Part shown: positions 1 through 11,166 of the stretch, piece after piece
Position numbering within the stretch: position 1 is the first letter of the stretch
Layout: each line of letters begins with the position of its first letter
Assembly: GCA_963931925.1 (NCBI GenBank)
Contig: OZ007569.1
Span: 47,894,601 to 47,958,600 of the forward strand
Direction of reading: 5' to 3'
Source of the DNA: Onchidella celtica
Taxonomy: Eukaryota; Mollusca; Gastropoda; Systellommatophora; Onchidiidae
Length of the DNA: 64,000 nucleotides
Position numbers and translations under genes: made by a program
Notes under the pieces: generated by a model
Told to the model about the DNA's origin: nothing
Databases searched by the model: none
The model's input: only the letters and a program-made list of their open reading frames with translations

Positions 1-221
1 AATGGTTTTCAGCCTGTGATATCATGGTTATCTGTGAGGGCTAAATGAAAGCATTCTTTGGACTTCTTTTCTCCTGCTATTTCTTAAAAAGATATAAATT
101 ACAGAACAGAACATTAAGATTTTCTTATTTCAAAATCGTCGCGGAGCAAGGGAACTGAGGAAAGTTCCACAGCGTAATGAAGATTCAACAATGGTACACG
201 ATTAGAACAATGAGTAAGCCA

Positions 222-252
222 CCCCCCCCCCACACACACACACACACACACA
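222..252. repeat. C-run plus (CA)n microsatellite
   Basis: A run of C's passes straight into about ten CA dinucleotides. This is simple-sequence DNA. The 145-codon minus-strand ORF that crosses it owes its Cys/Val/Gly-rich end to this tract and is not a gene. Confidence 0.9.
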
Positions 253-779
253 TGGCATAATCTGATTGCAGAAGAGAAAGAGACATGTACCGTAGCAAAG
301 ATTTTGAGAACTGCTGTTTCTCTCGTGTCTCCTTATCACGAGAAGAACAAGGCCAATCCAGTGTATGACACCGAAGAACTTGTTTTCGTGTCTGGATAGC
401 TCAGCTGATGTTGACTGGGACATTTTGCCACAGCTGATTGGATAAAATAAAATCGGCATCCTGTATCGATAAACACTCATAATGGTGTGTTTTGTTCTTG
501 TACTTATGCCCTTGTTATTCTTTGATATGCGTACATATATGTATGAACAATCCGGCATCTGTTTGAGTAATAATGTGTATGAGCACGAATGAACAAGTAT
601 CGAATACTCCCGCCCCCCACACCCTCCCACCCCCCCCACCCCTCCTCAGCACCGCCAGTTGGAAACTAAAAAAAAAAAAAAGCTGTTGAACTCAAACATA
701 TTATATGTATTTCCTTCCCAGTGCCAACCAAAGGCGAATATTGGCCGGTACAAAGAGATAGTCTAACGTTTAGATAATC
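253..779. other. No gene seen; C-rich and poly-A tracts
   Basis: Unique-looking A+T-rich sequence. It contains a C-rich tract at about 610-645 and a poly-A run at about 668-681. No coding or structured repeat signal is visible. Confidence 0.5.
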
Positions 780-1777
780 TGACGGATTAAAATCTACATT
801 TAGACTTCCTGACAGACTGAGGCAGAAACTCTACATTTTAGTCTTCCTGACAGACTGAGGCAGAAACTCCACATTTTAGACTACCTGACAGGCTGAGGCA
901 GAAACTCCACATTTTAGACTACCTGACAGACTGAGGCAGAAACTCCACATTTTAGACTTCCTGACAGACTGAGGCAGAAACTCCACATTTTAGACTTCCT
1001 GACAGACTGAGGCAGAAACTCCACATTTTAGACTACCTGACAGACTGAGGCAGAAACTCTATATTTACTCTACCTGACAGACTGAGGCAGAAACTCTACA
1101 TTTAGGCTACCTGGCAGACTGAGGCAGAAAACTCTACATTTTAGTCTTCCTGACAGACTGAGGCAGAAACTCTACATTTTAGACTACCTGACAGACTGAG
1201 GCAGAAAACTCTACATTTTAGTCTACCTGACAGACTGAGGCAGAAACTCCACATTTTAGACTTCCTGACAGACTGAGGCAGAAACTCCACATTTTAGTCT
1301 TCCTGACAGACTGAGGCAGAAACTCCACATTTTAGACTTCCTGACAGACTGAGGCAGAAACTCCACATTTTAGACTTCCTGACAGACTGAGGCAGAAACT
1401 CCACATTTTAGTCCACCTGACAGAGTGAGGCAGAAACTCCAATTTTAGTCTATTTGACAGGCTGGGGCAGAAATTCTACATTTTAGCCCACCTGACAGAC
1501 TGAGGCAGAAACTCCAATTTTAGTCTATTTGACAGGCTGGGGCAGAAATTCTACATTGAGTCCACCTGACAGACTGAGGCAGAAACTTTACATTTAGCCT
1601 ACTTGACAGACTAGGGCAGAAACTCTAGACTAATTAACAGACTGAGGCAGAAACACTACGTTTAGACTACCTGACAAACGGGGGCAGAAACCCCAAATTT
1701 AGACTGCCTGACAGACAAGGGCAGAAACTATAAGATACATTTAGAGGACCTGACAGACAGGGGCAGACACTCTACAT
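780..1777 (+). repeat. 38-bp minisatellite, about 26 copies
   Basis: A tandem array with core GACAGACTGAGGCAGAAACT followed by CYACATTTTAGACTNCCT. The period measured between successive CTNCCTGACA starts (843, 881) is 38 bp. Copies from about 840 to 1420 are nearly identical. Copies after about 1420 diverge and carry indels, and the last ones have GGGGCAG instead of GAGGCAG. The homogeneous left/centre and decayed right edge are what unequal exchange produces. No open frame runs through it. Confidence 0.95.
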
Positions 1778-3213
1778 TTAGAGAGGAAGACATTGAGGTG
1801 AATATTGGCAAACAACATATTATGGCACGTTTTGTTGTTGTTGTCTGCTTTTTGTGTACATCTATAGAAACGTCATTCTGCACTCCCTCTGAGCATTTAT
1901 GCCCTGCGCCCCGTCAGCACTCGAGATGGAGATTGTCATGAAATGGCAATAATCTGCTCACGGGCCAATGAACACATAGCGGAAAGCGATAAGGTCATAT
2001 GCTCTTGGAAAAGAAAGGATCGCGGGGCAAACATTACCAACACGAAGCACACTAAAAAATAAAAAAAAATACTTCCCCACCTTTTCAAGTCTCTAGATCT
2101 AACAAAAAAGAACTTTGTGCGAGTTAAAACAACGGCACCTTTCAAATATCAGGCAAGTTCGAGCTGTAGCCTATGCGCGGCAGTGGGTCTTGTTAAAGAA
2201 CAGAACGACTTATATTTTTATAATAAAGATTCTGTGGGGTGTTTATTTTTTTAATGAACCCATTCGATAACATCAGCGATTGATCATGAAAACAGCATGT
2301 TTGTTGCTCTCCTGCCAATTATAACCTTGTCCATGTTGCTAGGAGATCCTAGCCATGCTAGCCATGCAATTGCAGCAGCCTCGGGGTTATGCGACCCAAT
2401 GGCATGTAGAAAGGAAGGGGGGATGAAAGAGGGGAGAGGGGCGACGGCCACGGGGCATCCGTTTCGGGGAGTGTCCAATCAAAGGGTGAAATTTAAATTA
2501 AGTTGTTTTTTTATAATTTGAAGTTATCGCTGTTAACTTCGGTGTACACGCTGCCCTACAGTCCTGTAAGTTTATTTCGTCTGTTTTTAAATATTTAAAA
2601 AGTCTCCCTTTTGTACATTCTGAGTGCAAGGCCCTGTACTTGAGTCTTGTGCCCTACAATCAAGGAGCTGGGCCCCGGGCATCACCAAACCTCTGCAAAC
2701 CATTGGTACTACGTCATTCGTGCTTTCTAAATGGCTGGAGTAGATGATACACGATGGTGAGGTAAAGGAAAATTTTAACCGTTTGTTGTATAACAGCTTT
2801 CCTATGACAGGCATCTGTGTGGGTCAAGAATGTTTTTTGGGGGGCAGGGGTATAGTGGTGAACTCTCTGTAACAAGCAAAAACGTATCGTGATGTGAGAA
2901 TAACAAGGTTCTAGACGACATTCATTCTAAATGCCAGATAGAACCTCGTTATTGTCTGGTCACGATATTGCTATGGGATCTTGCACTGACACGAAAGGTT
3001 AGGTTTTGTAACAACAAAAATCACGTATTCAGCACATTGTTTGCAGTTTGATAACGTGTTGCAGTGATATGTTATCCCCCTCCCCCCTCCCTTTCCCAGC
3101 CATCTAATTCCAAGAGTTCATTCCCGGGTCCGTACCAGCTGGACAAGGAGAAACTTTGCTAAGAGAAAACAAATTACATTGAAGGGTAGCGCATTATTCT
3201 ACAGTATAAGCCA
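1778..3213. other. No gene seen
   Basis: No repeat family found elsewhere in the window and no convincing ORF. Short ORFs at 1936-2145, 2284-2521 and 2587-2814 have no recognisable protein features. Confidence 0.5.
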
Positions 3214-3262
3214 TTACTGAACAGTGAAAACAATTCAGTATTTTCACTGTTTGGCTTTGTTA
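3214..3262 (-). repeat. MITE-A fragment
   Basis: About 48 bp (…CTGAACAGTG…ATTCAGTATTTTC…TTTGGCTTTGT…) match the inner part of the MITE-A copy at 30999-31416 in the same orientation. No terminal repeat remains. Confidence 0.55.
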
Positions 3263-4007
3263 TAGACTACATTCTCCTGACAACATTCTACATTTACTTT
3301 CATACAAGAAACAGATGTTTCATACTACTTTGTAGTGTGTATTAAGTATTATTTAATCCCAAGAAGTGTAGTCACAATTCAGTAGGCTTCAAGGACTGGT
3401 ACAATCGTGGTATCAACATTGAAAGAAGAGTTAGGAGAGCAAATTCTAAGACCTTGTGCCTGAGTTTATTGATTTACTTTATGATATTTTAAAAATCTTG
3501 CCTTGTGTGTTCTGCAAGTTCATGGAAATTGAATTCACATATTTATGGTGTCTGAGTGTAATCTGTCTATTTGAGTAAAGAAATAAACGTTTTTTATGAA
3601 TGTCCTTCATTCCATTTAATTAATTATATTATCTAATTATCTTCTTATTAAATCTCTAAAATGAATAATATTAATTCTGTGCTCATACAAGCAAATCTGA
3701 GCAAGTATCCATTCTTATGGCCGACTCATTTCCATTTTACTGGCATCTCAGATGAAATGCCAAATGATCTTGTGAAAATAATGATTTGCCCAAAATGCAT
3801 TCAATACTCTAGGTCAACACAAGCGGCAGAAATATCCAGGCTACTATTGAGTAACCTGGTACACATTGTCCTGAAAGAACGTCCTGGTCAACGTCATCGG
3901 CCAAATACATAATTTGCGTGACTCAAGACCAATGGTTCTCGGAGTCCCAAGTTACATTTCTCCACTAGAGATCCCAGATTTCCTTAATTTCTCCCCATTT
4001 TGAATGT
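3263..4007. other. No gene seen
   Basis: A+T-rich DNA next to the 3' end of the LINE. The 83-codon ORF at 3661-3912 has no recognisable domain. No poly-A stretch or tandem tail marks the LINE junction. Confidence 0.45.
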
Positions 4008-5606
4008 ATGTTGGTAGTCCATCGATTCCGATGAAGACGTAGTCTGTGAGCTCATCGATGGGAGCGCATGTGGCTTCGCAGTCCTAGACTCGATGCACAG
4101 AGGCGCCCGCAGGTATCGCAACGGTAATCTGTTGTTTGAGCTGCAGCAGACGCTTTTTCCATGGCGTCTGTCCGTTGCTGCTTTATGACGTTGTCTCCTG
4201 TCCCGTTCGAAACTAGATGTCGCTCTGTAGATGAGCGACCCCCATGCCTGTCTGTTTGCAGCAGTCGTTTCGAGCTCACGTGGCTGGATGCCGCTCCATT
4301 TGAGGTTGCTCTTTAGAGTGTCCTTGTATCTCAGTTTGGGTCTTCCTTGTCTGCGTGAGCCCTGCTTAAGCTCACCATACATGAGCTGTCTGGGGATGCG
4401 GCTGTCGTCCATTCTGATGACATGGCCAGTCCAACGTAGTTGGGCCTTCATTAGGATTGACTCGATACTTGATGAGCCAGCCCTGTCTAGCACTTCTTGA
4501 TTCGTAATTCTGTCCTGCCAACGGATGCCCATGATCTTGCGCAGCGATCTCATATGGAACTGTTCTAGTTGCTTGATGTGTCGTCGATATAAGGTCCATG
4601 TTTCACACCCATAGAGTAGTGAAGAAATGTCTACGGCTTTGTAGAGCTTGACCTTTGTTGACAGTCTGATGCCTTTCTGTTGGAGGACTTTCACTCTCAG
4701 TCTTCCAAGTGCTTGGCTGGCCTTTTGGATTCTGGAAGTGATCTCTTTATCCAGTGATCCGTCTGCTGAAATGACGCTGCCCAGATACTTGAAATTCTCC
4801 ACGCATTTCAGCTGGATTCCGTCTATAGTGATGTTTGGTTGGGGCCGGGTTGTGCTCGGGGCAGCTTGAATTAGTACCTCCGTTTTGTCCAGGCTGATTG
4901 TCAGTCCAAAGAGCCTTGATGCCTCTGCAAAGCGGTCGACAATCACCTGGAGGTGATTTTCCCTATGTGCCATGAGGGCGCAGTCATCCGCAAACAAGGC
5001 TTCAAGGATGAGTTTCTCAACTGTCTTAGTTCGAGCGGAGAGACGTCGGAGGTCAAAGACGGATCCGTCCGAGCGGTACCTGATGTACACACCCAGATCC
5101 AGGTCTTTCACAGCATGAAGTAAGACCTGTGTGAAGAACACGTTGAACAGTACAGGGGCAAGTACACAGCCCTGTTTAACTCCATTAGAGATGTTAAAGG
5201 AGTTTGTGTAGTCTCCGTTAGAGAGGACTTGACCAGTCATGTTGTCATGGAGAAGCCGTATCATCGTGGTGAATTTGGATGGGCAGCCCAGCTTCATGAG
5301 GATGGTCCAGAGAGCTTCTCTGTTGACTGTGTCGAATGCTTTGGTCAGATCTATAAATACTGCATATAGATCCATCTGTTGTTCGATGCACTTCTCCTGG
5401 ACTTGTCTTACAGCAAACACCATGTCTGTGGTGCTGCGACCAGGACGGAAGCCACACTGTGCCTCAGGCAGGATGTTCTCCGAGATGCTTGCAATCATTC
5501 TGTTGAGGAGAATGCGGGCCAAGATCTTTCCAGCAACAGATAGCAAGGATATCCCCCTGTAATTTCCACAGTCTGCCTTCGTTCCCTTGTTCTTGTATAA
5601 TGCCAC
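3984..5606 (-). pseudogene. LINE reverse transcriptase domain
   Basis: A 540-codon frame covering the RNA-dependent DNA polymerase core. Motifs in order are GNYRGISLL (14-22), FRPGRST (53-59), FIDLTKAFDTV (84-94, catalytic Asp), GVKQGCVLAPVLF (142-154) and FADD (205-208, catalytic pair). The thumb/connection motifs FKYLGSVIS and LLYGCETWTL follow, then a RWTGHVIRMDD segment. The polymerase frame reads back past the annotated Met (DLRDATIV before ALYK), so that Met is not the real start. Homologous sequence ends at about residue 468. A frame change near 4200 makes the last 70 residues spurious, because the genuine tail lies in the next frame. All RT catalytic residues are intact, so decay is limited to the two indels and the 5' truncation. 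Confidence 0.92.
4052..4200 (-). pseudogene. LINE C-terminal zinc finger
   Basis: Downstream of the second frameshift the correct frame encodes a Gln/Ala-rich linker. It ends in a C2H2 finger, CDTC-x12-HMRSH, at 4055-4126, then a TGA. A finger at the C terminus of the RT protein is known in several LINE clades and is presumed to bind RNA or DNA. The break lies between the FERDRR coding in the RT frame and the DNVIKQQ coding here, and looks like a one-base loss at about 4196-4203. Confidence 0.8.
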
Positions 5607-5625
5607 TATAGTGGCATCTCGGAGG

Positions 5626-6873
5626 TCATGCCGGCATACATTCTGTCTCCCATATGGTCAGCAGAACGTCGTGGAATGCTCTGGCAGCTGTAGTTCCAAG
5701 TGTCTTGTACAGTTCTGCAGGGATTCCGTCTTTTCCTGGGGCTTTACCGCAATTCATCTGTTTGATGGCAGTCCCGACCTCATCTTCACTAGGCGGGAGG
5801 TCAAGGTCATCTTTTAGTGGCTTCTGAGGTATCTGCCGCAACGCTTCATGATCGACTGCAGATGGCCGGTTTAGCAGCTGGCGGAAGTGTTCCTCCCATC
5901 TTGCCCTGATACCTTCTTTGTCTTTGATCATGGTTGAACCATCAGCTGACATCAGGGGGGCTATTCCATCCCCAGAAGGACCATAGAGGGCCTTGATGGA
6001 ATTGAACAGCATTTTGGAGTTATTGGCGTCAGCGTACTGCTGCACTTCCTGTGCTTTCCTGTCCCACCATCTGTCTTGCATATTGCGGAGCTCTCTCTGG
6101 GCTCTGGTCTGGCAGTCCTTGAATCTGTCGCGCTGTGAGAGACAGTTTGGGTGATTCTGCCAATCTATGTAGGCCTTTCTCTTTTCATCCAGCAATACTT
6201 GCACGGCCTCATTGTTGTCGTCAAACCAGTCTTGGTGAAGTTTCCTCTTTGGGCCGAGTACTGAAGTGGCTGTTTCCGAGACAGCTTCTTTGAACTGGTT
6301 CCACTTTTCCTCCGGTCCACCAGTTAGAGGTCCCATCGTTTCAAACTTTTCGTCAAGGCTAGTCTGGAATTCCTGCTGGTATTTGGTTGAGAGAAGTCTA
6401 GCTGTGTTGAACGCCGGTCTGATGAGCTTTGGGCGCTTGGGGTGCGGAGGCACTATGCGAATGTTGAGCTTGGCTCTAACAAGTCTGTGATCTGTCCAGC
6501 AGTCTGCACCACGCATTGCTTTGGTGATAAGGACATCGCTGCTGTCACGTTGGCGGGTGATAATGTAATCGATGAGATGCCACTGTTTAGATCGTGGGTG
6601 CATCCATGTGGTTTTATACTTATCAGCCTGCCTGAACATGGTATTAGTTATCAGCAGGTCGTGCTCCACGCATTTGCTCAATAGTAGGAGGCCATTGCTG
6701 TTCATCTTCCCGACTCCATGCTTCCCCATCACTCCCCTCCATTGGTCATAGTCTCTGCCAACTCGGGCGTTGAAGTCGCCTAGCACAACGAGTTTATCAG
6801 TGGCAGGTGTGGCACGCAGCAGAGTGTCCAAGTCAGCATAAAACTGCTCTCTGATCTCCTCTGTGTTGGTCAT
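5626..6873 (-). pseudogene. LINE endonuclease and RT N-terminal region
   Basis: The 415-codon frame encodes the C-terminal part of an exonuclease-endonuclease-phosphatase (APE-like) domain, which nicks target DNA for reverse transcription. Visible motifs are GDFNARVG at residues 32-39, IDYIIT at 101-106 and TDHRLV at 127-132, which are the catalytic D/N and terminal D-H elements of the family. The N-terminal strands with the metal-binding N and E residues are absent. The same frame stays open upstream to about 6940 (…LTIISAYAPT precedes the first Met), so Met at 6873 is an internal residue and not a true start. Residues after about 150 form the linker, and PGKDGIPAELYK near the end is the N-terminal RT motif. 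The frame stops at a TGA (5626-5628) made by an apparent one-base insertion. The RT then resumes in another frame. Confidence 0.88.
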
Positions 6874-6943
6874 GGTGGGGGCATAGGCGCTTATGATGGT
6901 GAGAGAGCGCTTGTTGCTGATGGGAAGACGGAGCTTTTTGAAT

Positions 6944-7689
6944 AGCCAATAGTAATCAACTAACCATTACAATTGTTACAGTAGTAAGCATTGAAACCAT
7001 TTAGAAAACAATTAATTTTTTATTGACTGCAGTCAAACGATTTTAAAAAATCCTGAGTATACACCATCAATTGATTGTGAAGTATCTAAATACAGCCTAC
7101 ATTTTTTCCTCCCCAGTTCCTCCCATGTCTAAAATCCACACCCTCTCCCCCTCCCCCTTTTTTCACGTATAGTTTTGAAATTTCTCCTCTGGGAGCCAAA
7201 GTGTCTCCAGTTGGAGAATCAGTGCTTACCAATAAATTAACTGCAGCACTGGGGGTGAGCAAATCTGCACGTCCACAGCCAAAGGAGAAAAGATCGTGGG
7301 AGAAAAAAAAAAACAGAAGGAAACTGCGACAGGCACCCATTTTATCTAATGGTATCCTATTTAATTTTTTTTCTTTACTTTTTTTTTTTAACTTCAGAAC
7401 AGACAACCCATTACCAGACAATCATTGTCATCGTGCACGTATGCAGCGTTAGCGTTGTACTGATGTACTGAATGAGGAGCTACTTATCGATTTTTTGATA
7501 AATCGAATTATCACACTGATAGAGTTCCTCTGGCAACTCCGACGACAATTGTTTGAAGGAACTGATCCAGTTTATACAACCAGAATGTTTAGTTGGTGAT
7601 TTTTTTCCTGTGAGATCGTTCCTAAAATTTGGTTGTTTGTGTTTAATTACTTGAGCTAGCTAGGCCGTTGATTTGGAGAATATAGAAAT
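6944..7689. other. No gene seen; poly-A/T tracts
   Basis: Contains poly-A (7305-7314) and poly-T (7378-7389) tracts. The overlapping ORFs at 7086-7452 are Lys/Phe-rich because of these tracts. Confidence 0.45.
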
Positions 7690-8175
7690 GTGATGTGATA
7701 TTTACTGCTGATTTTCTGTCCGCCATATGTAAAGAGAAGCCAGGAACGCAATTTCCGATCATACTTTTTTATTCTACCGGACGAAAATGTGTTTCTTTCT
7801 TTGCCGCTAAAAAAAAAAAAATCGTTATTAATTAATAATATTAAAAACTGACTTTCGCAGGGGCGGATCTACTATGAAACTAATGAAGCTAAAACTTCAG
7901 AACCACTACTCCCGGGGGGGGCCCTGAAGAAAATGTTCTCAATGGGTGAATTTTGGATGTTGCCATATTGTTGCTGGTTGCGAAGGGACCCCTTGACAAG
8001 CTTCAGAGTCCCCAAAATGTAGGTCCTCCTCTGAACTTTCGTCCAAAATGGGTGTATCCTCGTAATTTATCGTCAAAAATTGGAGTAATACTCAAAATTT
8101 TATCATTTTTTATCACGGGGTGACGAAGTTTTAAGTGCTTACATGTTTCCCCTCTGGCTCCATTATAGTATGATG
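7690..8175 (+). repeat. Rep-I copy 1, interrupted
   Basis: Matches other Rep-I copies through landmarks such as AACGCAATTTCCGATCA, GACGAAAATG, TCAAAAATTG and TTTTTTATCACG, ending near CTCCATTATAGTA. The match to copy 2 (27855-28290) is broken at 7858-8033 by a small hAT MITE. Confidence 0.75.
7858..8033. mobile_element. hAT MITE inside Rep-I
   Basis: A 176-bp insert absent from the other Rep-I copies. The left end is CAGGGGCGGATCTAC and the right end reads CAGAGGAGGACCTAC on the other strand, giving 15-bp terminal inverted repeats with 11 matches. The flanks are GACTTTCG (7850-7857) and AACTTTCG (8034-8041), an 8-bp target duplication with one mismatch, which is the hAT signature. CAGGGGCGGAT is a common terminus of animal hAT MITEs. 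It has no coding capacity. Confidence 0.78.
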
Positions 8176-8877
8176 TGGACTTGGTTGTAACAATGTTTAA
8201 ATAACAGCACTGCCATCGTAATGAGGTTGAGAATGCTATGTGTGACCTGGATATCTAATGACATAATGACTGTATTCTACTGTTTAGCTGGTTAGGGCAC
8301 TCGATATTAATTCCAAATGGCTCTAGACAATCACTGGCGGGCTGTTGTTTTTTTCCATTTCTCCTCATTATTGAATTTTATCTTTAATTTTTTTCTCTAG
8401 TCAGGATACATACAAAATATTTACAAGAAGTAGATTATTCTAACATCTGTTTTGTCTGGTCCTGATAGGCCTTGTCTGCCCACTGCAGGATGTAGCCCTC
8501 CGCCAGTTATCTCTATTCTTCTGTGCTTTCCTCCCGTCTTGTCCGTGCCGGGCCACCTGTCTGCACAATAAAATATCACTTTCTCCATCCTCTCCCGGGC
8601 CGTCCTTTTGTTGTCTTTCCTTGTCTCTGCCCCTATTCAGTGCAAACGCATTGTCCACCTGCTACCTTTCATTCTTTCGTTATGGCCTGCCCACTTCCAT
8701 TTTTGTCGTAGTATATTCCACTATTTAGAACAATTATAAACACAATGATGGTAATATTGTCACATATCCCAAATATTTGTTTACGTGGTTACATGAGCAT
8801 CTAGCAACGAAAGCGACCAAGCTTAAGACACGGACATCTCACGGGATATATTCACAAAAGTCAGGAATAATAGCGTT
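8176..8877. other. No gene seen
   Basis: Small ORFs on both strands at 8440-8711 overlap each other and have no family features. Nothing structured is visible. Confidence 0.4.
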
Positions 8878-9030
8878 TTCTCGTGTGTGGAGGTTATTAT
8901 TTTCAGTCCCTTAACAATTCTGTCTGACAGCTGCACAATGAAATAACTGGTCTTATGAGGTCGTTCTTAATTATTTCGTTTCAATTCTTAGTCTGGCATC
9001 AATGAACGGTCCAGTATTACTATTACTATA
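8878..9030 (+). repeat. Rep-U copy 1
   Basis: Shares ATTATTTTCA, TTAACAATTCT, CAGCTGCAC, TATTTCGTTTCAAT and TGAAYGGTCCAG-type blocks with the copies at 10165 and 10345, in the same orientation. Confidence 0.6.
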
Positions 9031-9782
9031 ACAAGCAATGCAACCTGTAACATTTGAACGAATTAGGTTACTTCAAAAATATTTTAAAACGAAATAAACA
9101 AAGATTGTTCCCAAGAAATAAAAATTTATTTTTTTTCTAATGTCTTGATGTCATGTCCTGGACAATCAAACAACAAGATTCAGGGCCGCACTGTATTCCT
9201 ATGAGGTTTCAGCCTGTCGGATCAAGTGTTTTGATTGTTTCTGTCCTGGCTAAAATGCTCATTCAGGTGTATTTCATTTATGGGATCAACAGACCTTGAA
9301 TTAGAGATGACAAGGCTTTTCATTTCGTTCAATTATCTCCAGCAGTTCAAAAGTTACTGCCCTTTAGGCGCTTCTTGCAAGACTTATGGGGCCTAGTATA
9401 GATCAGCCAGAAGCAACAGAATAATACTCATGAATGCAAAGAGAGAAAGATACAGAAGATCTTTGTTGTCCTCCGCAATTCGCCTCAACAAGACACAAGA
9501 CACAGATGTGTGCCATATTTCACTACGGTCTTTACCATGTCACTTCATGTATGCCTGTAATTGAGTTATATATATTTCAGTAACTTGCAACCTTTGGCAC
9601 GAGTAACTGACCAAACTATACACGCTTCAGGCCTTAAATTTGGCAGGAAGGTGGCAATTGAGATAAGGAAGATGATGGCTACAATTAAAAGTTGTTTACT
9701 TCAAGCATGTATTTTTAAAAAATAACAATGTTTATTGCTATGTAACATCTATTTTTGCATGTTTGTTTCGTAATATAATTAT
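9031..9782. other. No gene seen
   Basis: A+T-rich, with no match elsewhere in the window and no ORF above 60 codons. Confidence 0.4.
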
Positions 9783-9893
9783 AGTACCGTGCATGTCATA
9801 AAAAGTAACCATATCAAGCGCTCAGTTTGGTGCGTTGTGTTCTGGTGCGCATGAGTTCTGAAGCAAGACTGTAGTTAATTACTTTTATTATAT

Positions 9894-9941
<48 letters not shown>

Positions 9942-9950
9942 CACATGATT
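9783..9950 (+). repeat. Partial Rep-G copy with (GA)n
   Basis: GTACCGTGCATGTCATAAAA through GCATGAGTTCTGAAGCA and ACTTTTATT match the middle of the 614-bp Rep-G units at 35-36.5 kb. As in those units, it runs into a pure GA array (9896-9938), here longer than in either of them. Confidence 0.75.
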
Positions 9951-9984
9951 GTTTATTCCGGGCAATGCCCGGTAGGTCATCTAG

Positions 9985-10125
9985 TTGAGTTATGATTGTG
10001 TTTATGTAATGATGCGAAAAATGTGTGTATTTTTATATGTGCACGTCAACGCTCTGTGGAAGAGAATTTCCCCCCATGGACTAATGAAATGATTCGATTC
10101 TTATCTAATCTATCTTTTCTCACTC
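9985..10125 (+). repeat. LINE/SINE 3'-tail-like repeat, copy 1
   Basis: TTTATGTAATGATGCG…GTGTGTAT…CTCTGTGGAAGAGAATTTCC…CATGGA then TTCTTATCTAATC. It matches 56083-56212 and, more weakly, 42000-42090. The others read GGGATAATAAAGTGATTCTT followed by (TTATC)n. An AATAAAG box with a pentanucleotide tail is typical of non-LTR 3' ends. The parent element was not identified. Confidence 0.55.
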
Positions 10126-10164
10126 CGAGGCCTAACTAACGGTTGCTCGTGATAGAGGGTCATA

Positions 10165-10330
10165 AAGTTCTCGTGATTGAGGGTCATTATTTTCAATCCT
10201 TTAACAATTCTTTCCGGCAGCTGCACCTTGAAACATCGGATCTTTAGAGCTCGCCCATAATTATTTTGTTTCAATAATATTCTCGGTGTGGAACCAGTGA
10301 ATGGTTCAGTTTTACTGTGAGATATAATTA
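10165..10330 (+). repeat. Rep-U copy 2
   Basis: Second Rep-U copy (TTATTTTCAATCCTTTAACA, CAGCTGCAC, TTTTGTTTCAATAATATTCT). It is followed almost directly by copy 3 in the same orientation. Confidence 0.65.
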
Positions 10331-10344
10331 AAGATTTAACTAAG

Positions 10345-10497
10345 AGAGAGGTATTACTTTCAATCCTCTAAGACTGCCAGCTGTATTTTGGAACATCAGT
10401 CTGATCTTGAGAGCTAGTCTATAAATATTTTGTTTCAGTAATATTCTGGGTCTAGATTCAATGGATCAGTTTTACCCTGAGACATAATTATAGGTCA
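10345..10497 (+). repeat. Rep-U copy 3
   Basis: Third copy. Its spacing of about 180 bp from copy 2 indicates a local tandem duplication of the unit. Confidence 0.65.
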
Positions 10498-11054
10498 GTT
10501 TTTTATGATGATGGCGTAAATTACCTATATTCACTCAAACACTTTCAATGGGATTGCCACCTAAAAGCATTCCTGTGTATGTGCTCAAAATACTCACTTA
10601 AAGTCTTAAATGTGAGCCATACACGTCTATCTCTTATATATATACAGGCAATTTTATTTAAATTGGTCTTTGTGAAGAATCGACTTGATTCGAAGTTATG
10701 GCCTATTTAGCCACACCTGTTTTCATTGTAATGTATATTTAGAGTATTGGTAGCCACTTAGATCCTTTTAGGACATTAAATTCAATGTAACATCAGCAAA
10801 CAGTTTGTTGTGAAAATGGCAATAATGATTGTGTCCGATGACGTTCGATGTATTAGATGTGGCTTATACTTTTCAAGTACCTTTTTTTTTTTGCGTTACC
10901 GTGAAGCATTAGATTTTAGATGGAATCATCGACTGATTGTGTGGTGGAAAAACATGTAAATTACAATGTTGTAATCTACAACTGGGACAAATGAACACAA
11001 TTTTAGACTGACTTTCGTGATCTGATATACGTATTGTTGGAGCTTGCCTGGAAC

Positions 11055-11111
11055 TGGGGAAGGGGGAGAGGAGGGGGAGAGAGAGTGGGGAGGGGGAGAA
11101 AGAAGGAGAGA

Positions 11112-11164
<53 letters not shown>
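11055..11164. repeat. Purine tract and (GA)n
   Basis: A G/A-only tract leads into a GA dinucleotide array (about 11114-11164). The minus-strand ORFs rich in Ser-Leu come from it. Confidence 0.9.

Positions 11165-11166
<2 letters not shown>

Larger units (their letters stand above)
4008..6943 (-). mobile_element. 5'-truncated RTE/BovB-like LINE
   Basis: A non-LTR retrotransposon read on the minus strand. It has an AP-type endonuclease, then a reverse transcriptase, then a C-terminal C2H2 zinc finger, in what was once one continuous frame. The single endonuclease-RT ORF, the FADD catalytic box and the very short 3' UTR (stop at about 4052, similarity fading near 4010) fit the RTE group. The clade within that group is uncertain. 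The first part of the endonuclease is missing, as expected of 5' truncation during target-primed reverse transcription. Two frame breaks (near 5626 and near 4200) make this copy non-autonomous. No target duplication was found by eye. Confidence 0.9.

Noticed and set aside
780..1777. CRISPR array
   Set aside because: Regular 38-bp periodicity, but the whole unit repeats with no unique spacers, and the window is eukaryotic.
4231..5817. Plus-strand ORFs across the LINE (4231, 4648, 5239, 5587, 6266, 6442)
   Set aside because: Antisense shadows of the endonuclease/RT frames, with no motifs of their own.
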